A stretch of 64,000 nucleotides of DNA from Penaeicola halotolerans. GTDB taxonomy: Bacteria; Bacteroidota; Bacteroidia; Cytophagales; Cyclobacteriaceae. Positions within the stretch are counted from its first letter, which is position 1, and each line of letters opens with the position of its first letter. Both the position numbers and the translations under genes were made by a program. The stretch spans positions 160,849 to 224,848 of the forward strand of contig NZ_JAEAGO010000005.1 of the NCBI RefSeq assembly GCF_016464625.1, read 5' to 3'. This document shows, piece after piece, positions 28,531 to 36,551 of the stretch. The notes below the pieces were generated by a model that was not told the DNA's origin, made no database searches, and was given only the letters and a program-made list of their open reading frames with translations.

Positions 28531-30048
28531 ATGAAAAATAGTAGATACGGAAAAAAGAAGCCCGAAAGCGAAAGCAACTACAAGGGCAAAGACAGTAACA
28601 ACAAGAGATTTAGCCCAAGCGGAAGACCTAGCGCAAGCAACAATCCAGAAAGACCTTCAAGCAATCGACCGTTTAACAACGGGAAATTTTCAAACAAAAA
28701 CAGTAAAGACTCATTCGCTCCAAGAGGTGAAAAAACCAATAGCGGAGATACACCTCGTTTCAGTAGAGACAACAAAAGGAGCTTTGACAAATCAGAGAGA
28801 TTTGGTAAGTCATCTTCTCAGCCAAGCAGAGGTGCTGGTGAAAACAGATTCAAAAAATTTGACGATAATAGAAGCCAATCTACCCCTTACAACAGGGATG
28901 GAGAGAGAAAGCCTTTTGGCAAACCTGCTGGAAGAGACTTTTCGGATAAAGGAAGATTTGGCAATCAGGCTAATGATTCCTTCAGAAAATCAGGGCCAAA
29001 AAGAGACTTCGATAATAGAGATGAATTTAGGTCTGATAAGCCATATAACAAGCGATTTGACAACAGTTCTGCCCGCTCAGGAGTAGACAAAGAGGACAAG
29101 AAAGCTTGGCAAAAGCAGCTGAAAGAAAACAATGCAGCAGCTCCAGGACAGAAAAGAAGATTTGATGCCAAAGAGGAGCGTCCATCTAAATTTGCCAAAA
29201 CAGCCTATAAACCTTATGAAGAGGATAATAGGTTTGGTAAAAAGAAAGGGAGAAGCTTCGTAGCAGCTAAGCCAGAGCAAGAAATGCCTGACTATAGCAA
29301 GATCAGAAAGCCCGCCAAAGCGAAAGCAGTAGATGAAAGTGAAGAGCTTAGATTGAATAGATTTATTTCCAATTCGGGCATTTGCTCTAGAAGAGAAGCG
29401 GATAAGCTAATCCTCAATGGGGAAATCACTGTCAATGGCAAAGTAGTCACGGAACTAGGTATGAAAGTGCTGAAAACGGATATGATAAAGTTCAACGGTA
29501 AGGTCATCAAACCAGAGAAGTTTATCTATGTGCTGCTCAATAAGCCAAAAGACTTCATCACTACAACGGATGATCCACAAAACCGTAAAACGGTGATGCA
29601 GCTAGTAGCTAATGCATGTGAAGAGCGTATCTACCCAGTAGGCAGATTAGATAGAAATACAACAGGACTGCTCCTATTTACCAATGATGGAGAGCTTGCT
29701 GAAAAGCTGGCGCATCCATCTAACGAATCAAATAAAATCTATCAAGTCACGCTAGATAAGCCGATCACAAAAGCAGACTATGAGGCTATCCTAGAAGGCA
29801 TCACGCTAGAAGATGGAGAAGCTAGGGTAGATGCACTGGAGATTTTGTCACTAGACAAAAAAATCCTAGGCATAGAAATCCATATTGGTAGAAATAGAAT
29901 CGTCCGTAGGATATTTGAGCACTTCGGCTACGATGTAGTCGCGCTGGACAGAGTTATGTTTGCGGGACTGACCAAAAAAGACCTCACTAGAGGACACTGG
30001 AGATACCTCACTGAAAAAGAAGTCATCAGACTAAAATATTTCAAGTAA
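28531..30048 (+). CDS. rluB: RsuA/RluB-family pseudouridine synthase with long disordered N-terminal tail
   Basis: Isomerises specific uridines in rRNA. Residues 1-265 are low-complexity, rich in Lys, Arg, Ser, Asn, Gly and Phe with RF/KRF repeats, and look like an RNA-binding disordered tail. An S4 domain follows (about 270-325, RLNRFISNSGICSRREADKL), then the catalytic domain with GRLDRNTTGLLLFTNDG, catalytic Asp374. The family usually has about 240-290 residues, so the tail nearly doubles the protein; such tails are common in Bacteroidota. RluB (23S U2605) is the likely type, but RluE/RluF/RsuA specificity cannot be excluded. Confidence 0.88.
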   Translation: MKNSRYGKKKPESESNYKGKDSNNKRFSPSGRPSASNNPERPSSNRPFNNGKFSNKNSKDSFAPRGEKTNSGDTPRFSRDNKRSFDKSERFGKSSSQPSRGAGENRFKKFDDNRSQSTPYNRDGERKPFGKPAGRDFSDKGRFGNQANDSFRKSGPKRDFDNRDEFRSDKPYNKRFDNSSARSGVDKEDKKAWQKQLKENNAAAPGQKRRFDAKEERPSKFAKTAYKPYEEDNRFGKKKGRSFVAAKPEQEMPDYSKIRKPAKAKAVDESEELRLNRFISNSGICSRREADKLILNGEITVNGKVVTELGMKVLKTDMIKFNGKVIKPEKFIYVLLNKPKDFITTTDDPQNRKTVMQLVANACEERIYPVGRLDRNTTGLLLFTNDGELAEKLAHPSNESNKIYQVTLDKPITKADYEAILEGITLEDGEARVDALEILSLDKKILGIEIHIGRNRIVRRIFEHFGYDVVALDRVMFAGLTKKDLTRGHWRYLTEKEVIRLKYFK

Positions 30049-30051
30049 AAT

Positions 30052-30082
30052 AAATCTCATCTCAAAACTCGAGATGGGATTT
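30052..30082. terminator. bidirectional terminator between the pseudouridine synthase and lipoprotein genes
   Basis: 12-bp stem AAATCTCATCTC with GAGATGGGATTT (one G-T), 7-base loop, then TTTCTTTT on the plus strand. It sits between convergent stops at 30048 and 30088. Confidence 0.8.
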
Positions 30083-30087
30083 TTCTT

Positions 30088-31221
30088 TTATCCAGCTACC
30101 TCATAGAAGTAAAAAGTCACAAAGTCGCTTTCGACTTCTTCTTTATCAACATCCTCAAGTTTAGTGTTTAAGTAAAGCTTGTTCCTGACAACTTCAAATG
30201 GCGCGGTGATTTCCTTGACAGCACCTGCATCACTTATGATAGCTGCGTAAGTTTTCTTATACTCTAAGTATAATGCCCAAAAACGATCATCGATGATGTT
30301 TCGAGGTAGTCCATCAACATCTGCTTGTGGTATAGCCCCTATGTAGATCGCCACCCAATGATCATTACTTCTAGCCAAACCTGTAAACTTAGAGGCTGCT
30401 AAATCAGCATAGTAAGTTCCAAAATTATCTGGTTTTGGCTTTTGTATTGGCACGTATTTTTCCAAAGGGGGAAAAGATACTGTGTCTATCAGTGTCATCC
30501 CCCTAGATAAATCATAGGTGTAGATCTCAGGACTATGAGGAAATAAAACGTACAATTGATCTCCATCAAATAAATGTGAAGGCGACATGTATTCAAATTT
30601 ACCCTTAAGCTGCGCCATGTATGTGTTCTGAGGAATAGTGGTATTTGCTATAGTTTCCATTTTATCTAAATCTAGCAAATGAAGGATTTTTTCTTCAACC
30701 AAAAAGTTCTCCTTACTATAAACTTCGCTCCTCCTTTCGCTCTCCACACTGGTATTGAAAAAGTAAGAACCATAAACTGAAGGGGAGCCAGCTCCACCAA
30801 GTTGCGTGCCCACAATAGACCTGTCAAACACCTTCTTTTCTTTAAGATTCAGCTCTTGGTCATAAAGTATCAGCCCTAGATAAGAAGTAACCATTATATC
30901 ATTTTTATAAAAATTAGCAGCATACAAATAAGTACCAAAGCTATCTCTTTCATCATTTTGAAAAGTGCGCTCTTTCAAAATATCCCCTGACTGATTGACC
31001 AAAACAAAACTTCTTCTCTCAGTATCATAAAGTAAAATATTTCCCGACTCTGGATGTATATCCATGATTCTTAATGAACCTAAATAGTCTATTTGTACAG
31101 AATCTGTAAGTACTAGCTGAGGGTCAAATGCGCCATCAGTATTACTTTTTTCATCACTTGAGTTCTGACAGGCAAATGCCAACATTGAAATGAGACATGC
31201 AAAAATGAGTTTTTTCATCAT
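30088..31221 (-). CDS. lipoprotein, probable beta-propeller, unknown function
   Basis: 377 residues. A signal peptide with lipobox LAFAC makes Cys18 the lipidation site. The rest is beta-rich with repeated short strand patterns (MDIHPESGNILLYDTERRSFVLVNQSGDIL; EIYTYDLSRG) as in six-bladed propeller or DUF4221-type Bacteroidota lipoproteins; I cannot fix the family. It is probably anchored on the periplasmic or outer face of the outer membrane. Monocistronic, between the pseudouridine synthase and the ECF operon terminator. Confidence 0.7.
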   Translation of the reverse strand: MMKKLIFACLISMLAFACQNSSDEKSNTDGAFDPQLVLTDSVQIDYLGSLRIMDIHPESGNILLYDTERRSFVLVNQSGDILKERTFQNDERDSFGTYLYAANFYKNDIMVTSYLGLILYDQELNLKEKKVFDRSIVGTQLGGAGSPSVYGSYFFNTSVESERRSEVYSKENFLVEEKILHLLDLDKMETIANTTIPQNTYMAQLKGKFEYMSPSHLFDGDQLYVLFPHSPEIYTYDLSRGMTLIDTVSFPPLEKYVPIQKPKPDNFGTYYADLAASKFTGLARSNDHWVAIYIGAIPQADVDGLPRNIIDDRFWALYLEYKKTYAAIISDAGAVKEITAPFEVVRNKLYLNTKLEDVDKEEVESDFVTFYFYEVAG

Positions 31222-31270
31222 GTGGTGGTTTTATTGAAAGAGGATATTTTAAATAGTTTTTATTTTAAAT

Positions 31271-31299
31271 ATAAAAAAAGGAAGCTAAATAGCTTCCTT
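31271..31299 (-). terminator. terminator of the ECF sigma/DUF4252 operon
   Basis: 10-bp perfect stem AAGGAAGCTA (31278-31287) with TAGCTTCCTT (31290-31299); the minus-strand transcript continues TTTTTATA. It is placed 28 bases past the last DUF4252 stop. Confidence 0.88.
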
Positions 31300-31326
31300 C
31301 TCCTAACAAAAAATGACAAATTAATC

Positions 31327-31836
31327 TTACTTCTTTCCTTTGCCGAGATTTAATCCGCTGAGGTTTGACTGCAATTTACCAGCTTTGTCTACATCGATTT
31401 CTCCTCTGATACTTAGGACTGAGTAGCTCTCACCGTCATTCAAAAGGAAGATCATTTCTTTGATGATTTTGTCTGTTCCTTTGGTGAAGATTTCTACGTT
31501 AGTCCCCTCATCATTCACTTCCATCATGAGCTCCATAGACTCTCGCTTGATGCCCTTACGCAACGTCTCGAAGTTTGCCTTATTGAAGCTTCCTTCTGGC
31601 AATTTGATAAAGCTAATCTTCTCTACTGTCTTGGCCAAGATAGCTAAGTCTTCATCTACATTGGCATTCATACCATTGAGCATATTCAAAAATGATCCCC
31701 CTAGCTCTAAATGAAAGGCATTCTCATCAGATCTATATTTTTCAAATAAACCCGCTACGCTCTTTGACTGCGCTATCGCACCATATGTCATAAGCATGAT
31801 CCCCATTAATACTCCTAATTTTTTCATTTGCTTCAT
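31327..31836 (-). CDS. DUF4252 exported protein (second copy in operon)
   Basis: 169 residues with a signal peptide ending GAIAQ and no lipobox. DUF4252 proteins are small Bacteroidota envelope proteins of unknown function, found behind ECF sigma and anti-sigma genes. The core EVNDEGTNVEIFTKGTDKIIKEMIFLLNDGESYSVLSIRGEIDVDKAGKL is parallel to the upstream paralogue (EVSEEGAMTKFMMKEG..ISEFVMLS..NITLISLTGNMTMKDI). It starts 25 bases after that paralogue and ends the operon. Confidence 0.82.
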   Translation of the reverse strand: MKQMKKLGVLMGIMLMTYGAIAQSKSVAGLFEKYRSDENAFHLELGGSFLNMLNGMNANVDEDLAILAKTVEKISFIKLPEGSFNKANFETLRKGIKRESMELMMEVNDEGTNVEIFTKGTDKIIKEMIFLLNDGESYSVLSIRGEIDVDKAGKLQSNLSGLNLGKGKK

Positions 31837-31861
31837 TATTATAGTTTAAAAATACATTCAA

Positions 31862-32359
31862 TTACTTTTTGTACAAACCCTCCATCACACTACTCTCAGA
31901 AATCATATTGATGTCTTTCATGGTCATATTTCCCGTGAGAGAGATCAGCGTGATGTTTTGTGCATCGATACTTAACATCACAAATTCCGATATCCTGCCA
32001 CCTGAACCTTCTTTCATCATGAACTTCGTCATGGCTCCTTCCTCAGATACTTCCATGAGCACTTCATACTTTTCACGCTTGAGGACTGAGAGTGCTTTGT
32101 CATAGTATGGTTTGCCATCGATATTTTCCGAAGAGACCAGTCGCAAACCAGTCAGTCTAGGCAGTATGGCTGTAAAATCCTCCGCCTCCTGTGCGCTGGT
32201 GAAGTTGGCCATCATGCTAAACATCTTGGCGCTGAAGTACACTTTGGTAAACTTCTCATTCTCCATCAAAGTCGGGAAGTGCTTGGAGATAAAATCATCC
32301 TGCGCCTGAACCGCCAGACTGCTCATGATGAATAGTAGTATAATTGATAGCTTTTTCAT
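31862..32359 (-). CDS. DUF4252 exported protein (first copy in operon)
   Basis: 165 residues with a signal peptide (MKKLSIILLFIMSSLAVQAQ). It is a tandem paralogue of the next gene, with the same strand order and the same closing LISLTGNM-like beta-hairpin. Its ATG overlaps the anti-sigma stop (4 bases), so it belongs to the sigma/anti-sigma unit. In F. johnsoniae and relatives such genes are sigma-controlled targets of unknown role; a stress-related envelope function is only inferred. Confidence 0.82.
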   Translation of the reverse strand: MKKLSIILLFIMSSLAVQAQDDFISKHFPTLMENEKFTKVYFSAKMFSMMANFTSAQEAEDFTAILPRLTGLRLVSSENIDGKPYYDKALSVLKREKYEVLMEVSEEGAMTKFMMKEGSGGRISEFVMLSIDAQNITLISLTGNMTMKDINMISESSVMEGLYKK

Positions 32360-32808
32360 TGCTCTTTCTCGTTTAGTATTTTTTGTGTTTGACTAAACTT
32401 AGCCAGTTCAGCCATTTCCTTTTTTCCTTTATTCAGCTTCTCTCCCATGATAGAGAGGACTTTGATCATATCATTATAAGCTTGATCTGCTTCTGCCTGC
32501 TTGACTTGCATGTATCGCTGATACTGCCATGCACCTACGCCTGAGGCGATCAAAATTAAAAATGAAGCTGCTACACTCATCCAGTATTTAGGACTTCGCT
32601 GAGGCTTTTGGCGAGTTGCAAAGAGTAGTGAAGTAGCTGGCATCTGCTCTTGAGCTAGTGCTTCAAACCCTCCCAAAAGATCTTTCAGCTCCCTGTAATT
32701 AGAAGAAGTGTCTTGTGCCAGCCAAAATCTCAGCTCCTGCTCTTCTTCTAAGCTACTCTCGGCTGCCCAGTATTTATCTATCAGTTCTTCAATTCTCTCC
32801 TTAGACAT
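32356..32808 (-). CDS. putative membrane anti-sigma factor
   Basis: 150 residues. The N-terminal cytoplasmic part (about 1-75, with IEELIDKYWAAESSLEEEQELRFWL) has the short helical pattern of Bacteroidota anti-sigma or zf-like N-domains but lacks zinc His/Cys residues. One transmembrane helix follows at about 77-97 (MSVAASFLILIASGVGAW) and a charged periplasmic helix of about 50 residues. Placement between an ECF sigma (8-base overlap) and DUF4252 genes (4-base overlap) is the main evidence for sequestering that sigma factor. Confidence 0.7.
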   Translation of the reverse strand: MSKERIEELIDKYWAAESSLEEEQELRFWLAQDTSSNYRELKDLLGGFEALAQEQMPATSLLFATRQKPQRSPKYWMSVAASFLILIASGVGAWQYQRYMQVKQAEADQAYNDMIKVLSIMGEKLNKGKKEMAELAKFSQTQKILNEKEQ

Positions 32809-33304
32809 CTTTATACTTTTTTTGCACTTGTTCTCTCATCTTTTGTCTTGCCCTAAAGACATTTACTTTCACTTGCTCTAGACTAATCTCGAGTACTTCA
32901 GCGATTTGCTGATAACTATAGCCTTCCACTTCTCTGAGCTGCATGATGGCTCGCTGCTTGTCTGGAAGATCACCTAGTATCTGTTTGGCTAACTGTAACT
33001 GTGCTTGAAATACGTCCTCATCTCTGTCAACCTCAGCAGCAGTCAAATGCTCTATAACATCCACAGACACTTGGGGACGCTTTTGATCTTTTCTCAAAGA
33101 GTCAATCGCCATATTTTTGACCATGCGCATCATCCATGCATCATGATTATCTATTTGATCCAATTGCGCGCGCTTATTCCAGGCTTTGAGTAGGGCATCT
33201 TGCACCAAGTCTTTGGCCTGCTCTCCGTCTCGAAGCCAATGACTAGCAAAGCGATAGAGCTTATTCCTCAAGGGCAAAATGGACGTTTCAAAAAATTGAC
33301 TCAT
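32801..33304 (-). CDS. ECF-type RNA polymerase sigma factor
   Basis: 167 residues with the two ECF domains: region 2 (about 10-75, LYRFASHWLRDGEQAKDLVQDALLKAW and NMAIDSLRK) and region 4 (about 110-160, LPDKQRAIMQLREVEGYSYQQIAEVLEISLEQVKVNVFRAR). No regions 1 or 3, as normal. First gene of a four-gene operon; it overlaps the anti-sigma gene by 8 bases. It probably controls its own operon. Confidence 0.93.
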   Translation of the reverse strand: MSQFFETSILPLRNKLYRFASHWLRDGEQAKDLVQDALLKAWNKRAQLDQIDNHDAWMMRMVKNMAIDSLRKDQKRPQVSVDVIEHLTAAEVDRDEDVFQAQLQLAKQILGDLPDKQRAIMQLREVEGYSYQQIAEVLEISLEQVKVNVFRARQKMREQVQKKYKDV

Positions 33305-33315
33305 ATTCGTGTGGA

Positions 33316-33342
33316 AGACAGCAGATGTACTAGAAAGTTACA
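33316..33342 (-). promoter_or_regulatory. candidate autoregulated ECF promoter
   Basis: On the minus strand TGTAAC (33342-33337) and TGTCT (33320-33316) are separated by 16 bases, resembling ECF -35 AAC and -10 GTC elements. The start codon follows after only 11 bases, so the leader would be very short; this weakens or makes unusual the assignment. Confidence 0.3.
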
Positions 33343-33505
33343 GTTAAAAAAATAAATTTTTGAAACAGCCACAAAAACGCCATCCTGACTATGTAGAACG
33401 GTTTTAAATTGCTTTAAAAAATAGTATGCATGCCGACTGTTTATTATTTTGCATCAAAGGAAAAAGAGAGAAAGCAAATGAGCAGAATGGTCACAATCAC
33501 TAAAA

Positions 33506-33539
33506 ATAAAAAAAGCCCCGAGAGTATTTCCCGAGGCTT
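33506..33539 (-). terminator. terminator of tRNA-Phe
   Basis: 11-bp stem AAGCCTCGGGA/TCTCGGGGCTT (with G-T pairs) and a 5-base loop, followed on the minus strand by seven T. It begins 2 bases past the tRNA 3' end. Confidence 0.88.
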
Positions 33540-33540
33540 G

Positions 33541-33613
33541 TGGTGATGAGTGGATTCGAACCACCGACTCACGGATTTTCAGTCCGATGCTCTACCAACT
33601 GAGCTACATCACC
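33541..33613 (-). tRNA. tRNA-Phe (anticodon GAA)
   Basis: 73-base cloverleaf on the minus strand: acceptor GGTGATG/CATCACC, D arm GCTC..GAGC, anticodon arm TCGGA-CTGAAAA-TCCGT with GAA at positions 34-36, T arm GGTGG-TTCGAAT-CCACT, discriminator A. The CCA end is not encoded. It is a single-gene transcript with its own terminator. Confidence 0.97.
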
Positions 33614-33724
33614 GCGATTGAGTGGCACAAAAGTAGGGAATAATGTCTTTCATCCAAAACTTTTGACTAAATTTTCGACAACAAATACAGAACAGTATAC
33701 CCTCTTTAACTTAAATATTTAACT

Positions 33725-35059
33725 ATGAGCTTATTACCACAAATAGCTTTTTTAGCGGTTTTTGCAGTGGCAGGCTTTCTACTCAGCAAAAGGATAGGCC
33801 ACCTGAGAAGAAGTATCATGCTCGGCAAGTCCGTAGAAAGAAATGATCAACCTTCTGAAAGATGGAAGACCATGCTGCTAGTGGCTTTCGGACAACAGAA
33901 GATGTTCAAAAGACTCATTCCCGCATTTCTCCACCTTTTGATATATGTAGGCTTCTTGGTGATCAATCTTGAAGTGCTAGAGTTTGTCATAGATGGTGTC
34001 TTTGGCACGCATAGAATATTTGCTCCGCTGCTCGGTGACTTCTACACAGTAGCCATGAATATCTTCGAATTCTTAGCCTTTGCAGTACTCTTTTCTTGTG
34101 TGGCTTTCTTGATCAGAAGAAATGTCATGAAAGTAGAGCGATTTACTAAGCCAGAGATGAAAGGCTGGCCAGCACTTGACGCTAACTTAATCCTAGTGAT
34201 AGAAATCATCTTGATGTTTGCTATCCTGACCATGAATGCTACAGATCAAATCCTAGCGGCCAGAGGAGATGAGCACTACATACAATTAGGATCACTCTTT
34301 TTTAGCAGCATGCTGATGCCACTTTTTGAGGGCATGTCAAATGGCACACTAGTATTCATCGAACGTTTTGCTTGGTGGTTCCACATAGTCGGAATTTTAG
34401 CTTTTGCCGTTTATGTGACTTACTCTAAGCACCTCCACATCTTTTTGGCTTTCCCTAACACTTGGTATTCAAACCTTAAGCCTAAGGGAGAAATACAAAA
34501 CATGCCTGAAGTAACGAATGAGGTAAATATGATGCTGGGCATACAAACGGATGCTGCAGCCAATCCCCCTGCAGAGATCGGTAGATTTGGGGCTAAAGAT
34601 GTCAACGACCTCAGCTGGATCAACATCATGAATGCATTTTCCTGCACCGAGTGTGGGAGATGTACCGCAGAATGTCCTGCTAATATCACAGGTAAGAAAC
34701 TCTCTCCTCGTAAAATTATGATGGATACTAGAGATCGCGCAGAAGAAGTAGCGAAAAGCATCGCCAGTGGTGGCCCAGGCTTAGAAGATGGCAAATCACT
34801 ACTTGGAGATTATATCACCAAAGAAGAGATCAACGCTTGTACTAGCTGCAATGCTTGCGTAGAAGCCTGTCCAGTCAATATAGATCCACTTGCCATCATC
34901 CTACAGATGAGACGCTATGTCTCTATGGAAGAGTCTGCTGCTCCAGCACAGTGGAATTCTATGTTCCAAAACATGGAAACGAGTTTTTCCCCTTGGAAAT
35001 TTGCCCCTTCTGATCGATTCAACTGGGCAGAGAAAATCAAGCAAGAAGAAATCAAATAG
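33725..35059 (+). CDS. membrane-bound (Fe-S)-binding protein, heterodisulfide-reductase/NarI-like
   Basis: 444 residues. The first 250 hold about five transmembrane helices with His residues (FLHLLIYVG, WWFHIVGILAF, SKHLHIFL) as in NarI-type cytochrome b domains. A cytoplasmic 4Fe-4S dicluster domain follows: CTECGRCTAECP and CTSCNACVEACP. Together with the CCG-domain protein 22 bases downstream it forms a split HdrDE/GlcF-like module that passes electrons between the quinone pool and a soluble donor. The donor is unknown; ETF or lactate-type oxidation are candidates. Common in aerobic Bacteroidota. Confidence 0.85.
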   Translation: MSLLPQIAFLAVFAVAGFLLSKRIGHLRRSIMLGKSVERNDQPSERWKTMLLVAFGQQKMFKRLIPAFLHLLIYVGFLVINLEVLEFVIDGVFGTHRIFAPLLGDFYTVAMNIFEFLAFAVLFSCVAFLIRRNVMKVERFTKPEMKGWPALDANLILVIEIILMFAILTMNATDQILAARGDEHYIQLGSLFFSSMLMPLFEGMSNGTLVFIERFAWWFHIVGILAFAVYVTYSKHLHIFLAFPNTWYSNLKPKGEIQNMPEVTNEVNMMLGIQTDAAANPPAEIGRFGAKDVNDLSWINIMNAFSCTECGRCTAECPANITGKKLSPRKIMMDTRDRAEEVAKSIASGGPGLEDGKSLLGDYITKEEINACTSCNACVEACPVNIDPLAIILQMRRYVSMEESAAPAQWNSMFQNMETSFSPWKFAPSDRFNWAEKIKQEEIK

Positions 35060-35080
35060 TCATTTTCAAAATTTAGCATC

Positions 35081-35875
35081 ATGTCAAATACATATAAAGT
35101 ACCTACTATGGCCGAAATGGCCGCCAACGGCCAATCACCAGAAGTACTCTTTTGGGTAGGTTGTGCTGGGTCATTTGATGATCGTTATAAGGCAGTTACT
35201 GAAGCATTTGTCAAAATCCTCAACAAGGTAGGTGTGAGCTTCGCTGTGTTGGGTACAGAAGAAGCTTGTACTGGAGATCCTGCCCGTAGAGCTGGCAATG
35301 AGTTCCTTTTTCAAATGCAAGCCGTATCCAATATCCAAGTACTCAATGGCTACGAAATCAAAAAGATCGTCACTGCCTGTCCACACTGCTTCAATACCAT
35401 CAAAAATGAATATCCAGCTTTGGGTGGAAACTATGAGGTGATCCACCATTCTACCTTCTTACAACAGCTCATCAATGAAGGCAAGGTAGTGCTCAAAGGT
35501 GGAGGAGAGTTTAAAGGCAAGAAAATCACTTATCATGATAGCTGCTACCTAGGCAGAGCTAATAATATCTATGAAGCCCCAAGAGAAGTACTCCAAGCAC
35601 TCGATGCTGAGCTAGTCGAGATGAAGCGCTGCAAAACCAAGGGTCTCTGCTGTGGTGCAGGAGGTGCACAGATGTTCAAAGAACCTGAAAATGGCAAGAA
35701 AGATATCAACATAGAGCGTGCTGAGGAAGCACTAGCCACAGGTGCCGATACCATCGCAGTGGCATGCCCCTTCTGTATGACCATGATGTCTGATGGGGTC
35801 AAAAATAAAAATAGAGAACATGATGTCAAGGTCATGGATCTAGCAGAACTGATCGCCAAATCAGAAGGCTTATAA
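35081..35875 (+). CDS. (Fe-S)-binding protein with two CCG domains
   Basis: 264 residues, soluble. The cysteine-rich domains typical of HdrB/HdrD, GlpC and LutA-type subunits are visible: FWVGCAGSFDDR and TACPHCFNTIKNEYP, then YHDSCYLGRANNIYE, GLCCGAGGAQMF and ACPFCMTMM. These bind a non-cubane or 4Fe-4S cluster in Hdr-type enzymes. It follows the membrane Fe-S gene by 21 bases, so the two should form one complex, and is closed by a strong terminator. Neither a glycolate nor a lactate dehydrogenase gene is adjacent. Confidence 0.88.
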   Translation: MSNTYKVPTMAEMAANGQSPEVLFWVGCAGSFDDRYKAVTEAFVKILNKVGVSFAVLGTEEACTGDPARRAGNEFLFQMQAVSNIQVLNGYEIKKIVTACPHCFNTIKNEYPALGGNYEVIHHSTFLQQLINEGKVVLKGGGEFKGKKITYHDSCYLGRANNIYEAPREVLQALDAELVEMKRCKTKGLCCGAGGAQMFKEPENGKKDINIERAEEALATGADTIAVACPFCMTMMSDGVKNKNREHDVKVMDLAELIAKSEGL

Positions 35876-35882
35876 TCATCAA

Positions 35883-35916
35883 AACGGGTAGTCATATTGA
35901 TTACCCGTTCTTTTTT
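35883..35916 (+). terminator. terminator of the Fe-S protein operon
   Basis: 8-bp stem AACGGGTA (35883-35890) with TACCCGTT (35902-35909), followed by CTTTTTT. Confidence 0.88.
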
Positions 35917-36006
35917 GAAGACTTTTTGATATCAGCAAACCATTTGACCCTTAGAAACCGTTAGATAATTAGTCTTTCGAGCAAAGCATCTTTCGGTTTA
36001 AAATCT

Positions 36007-36014
36007 TACTTTTG
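36007..36014 (+). promoter_or_regulatory. candidate -7 element TACTTTTG
   Basis: Exact TAnnTTTG with only AAT between it and the ATG at 36018. If used, the mRNA would start on or beside the start codon, the same geometry as at cysS. Confidence 0.35.
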
Positions 36015-36017
36015 AAT

Positions 36018-36512
36018 ATGTATATTCCTTACGAACAACTGAGTGATCAAGCCACCGTCTGGACATATCTAGCAGATCGTCCTGTAAGCGAGCATCAAGA
36101 AGAGATAACAAATATCTTACGTGCCTTTTGTGAAAAGTGGAACTCACATGGCGCTCCCCTACAGACTTCTTTTACCATCTTACATGACCAACTCATTGTA
36201 TTGGCAGCAGATGAAGCCCATTTACCAAGCGGCTGTTCCATAGATAGCTCGGTAGCACAAATCAGGGAGCTAGAAAACAAGTTTGGCCTTAGCTTATTAG
36301 ATCGATCACAAGCTGGTGTCTATATAGCTGGTCAAGTTCACCGCTACCCCCTACTATCATTTAAGCATCTCATCCAAGTACAAGACGTTCAACCTGATAC
36401 TTTGCTACTCAATCCTATGGTGAAAACGAAGGCTGAATTAGCTGAAAAAGGATTGATCAAAGCAAAAGAAAGCTGGTTGAGTAGACATTTTGAGACGAAA
36501 CACGTTATATAA
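36018..36512 (+). CDS. conserved Bacteroidota protein of unknown function
   Basis: 164 residues from the ATG at 36018 (a TTG two codons earlier is possible). Soluble, no signal peptide or transmembrane segment. Homologues in Bacteroidota are often labelled 'ABC transporter ATPase', but no Walker A, Walker B or signature motif is present, so that label is not supported. The N-terminus (YIPYEQLSDQATVWTYLADRP) and the C-terminal FKHLIQVQDVQPDTLLLNPMVKTKAEL look most conserved. It precedes the PorE-like gene by 39 bases in the same direction; a link to that gene is possible but not shown. Confidence 0.7.
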   Translation: MYIPYEQLSDQATVWTYLADRPVSEHQEEITNILRAFCEKWNSHGAPLQTSFTILHDQLIVLAADEAHLPSGCSIDSSVAQIRELENKFGLSLLDRSQAGVYIAGQVHRYPLLSFKHLIQVQDVQPDTLLLNPMVKTKAELAEKGLIKAKESWLSRHFETKHVI

Positions 36513-36551
36513 GTGTATTTTTAGATAAATTGATAGATCAACAAGTCCCCT

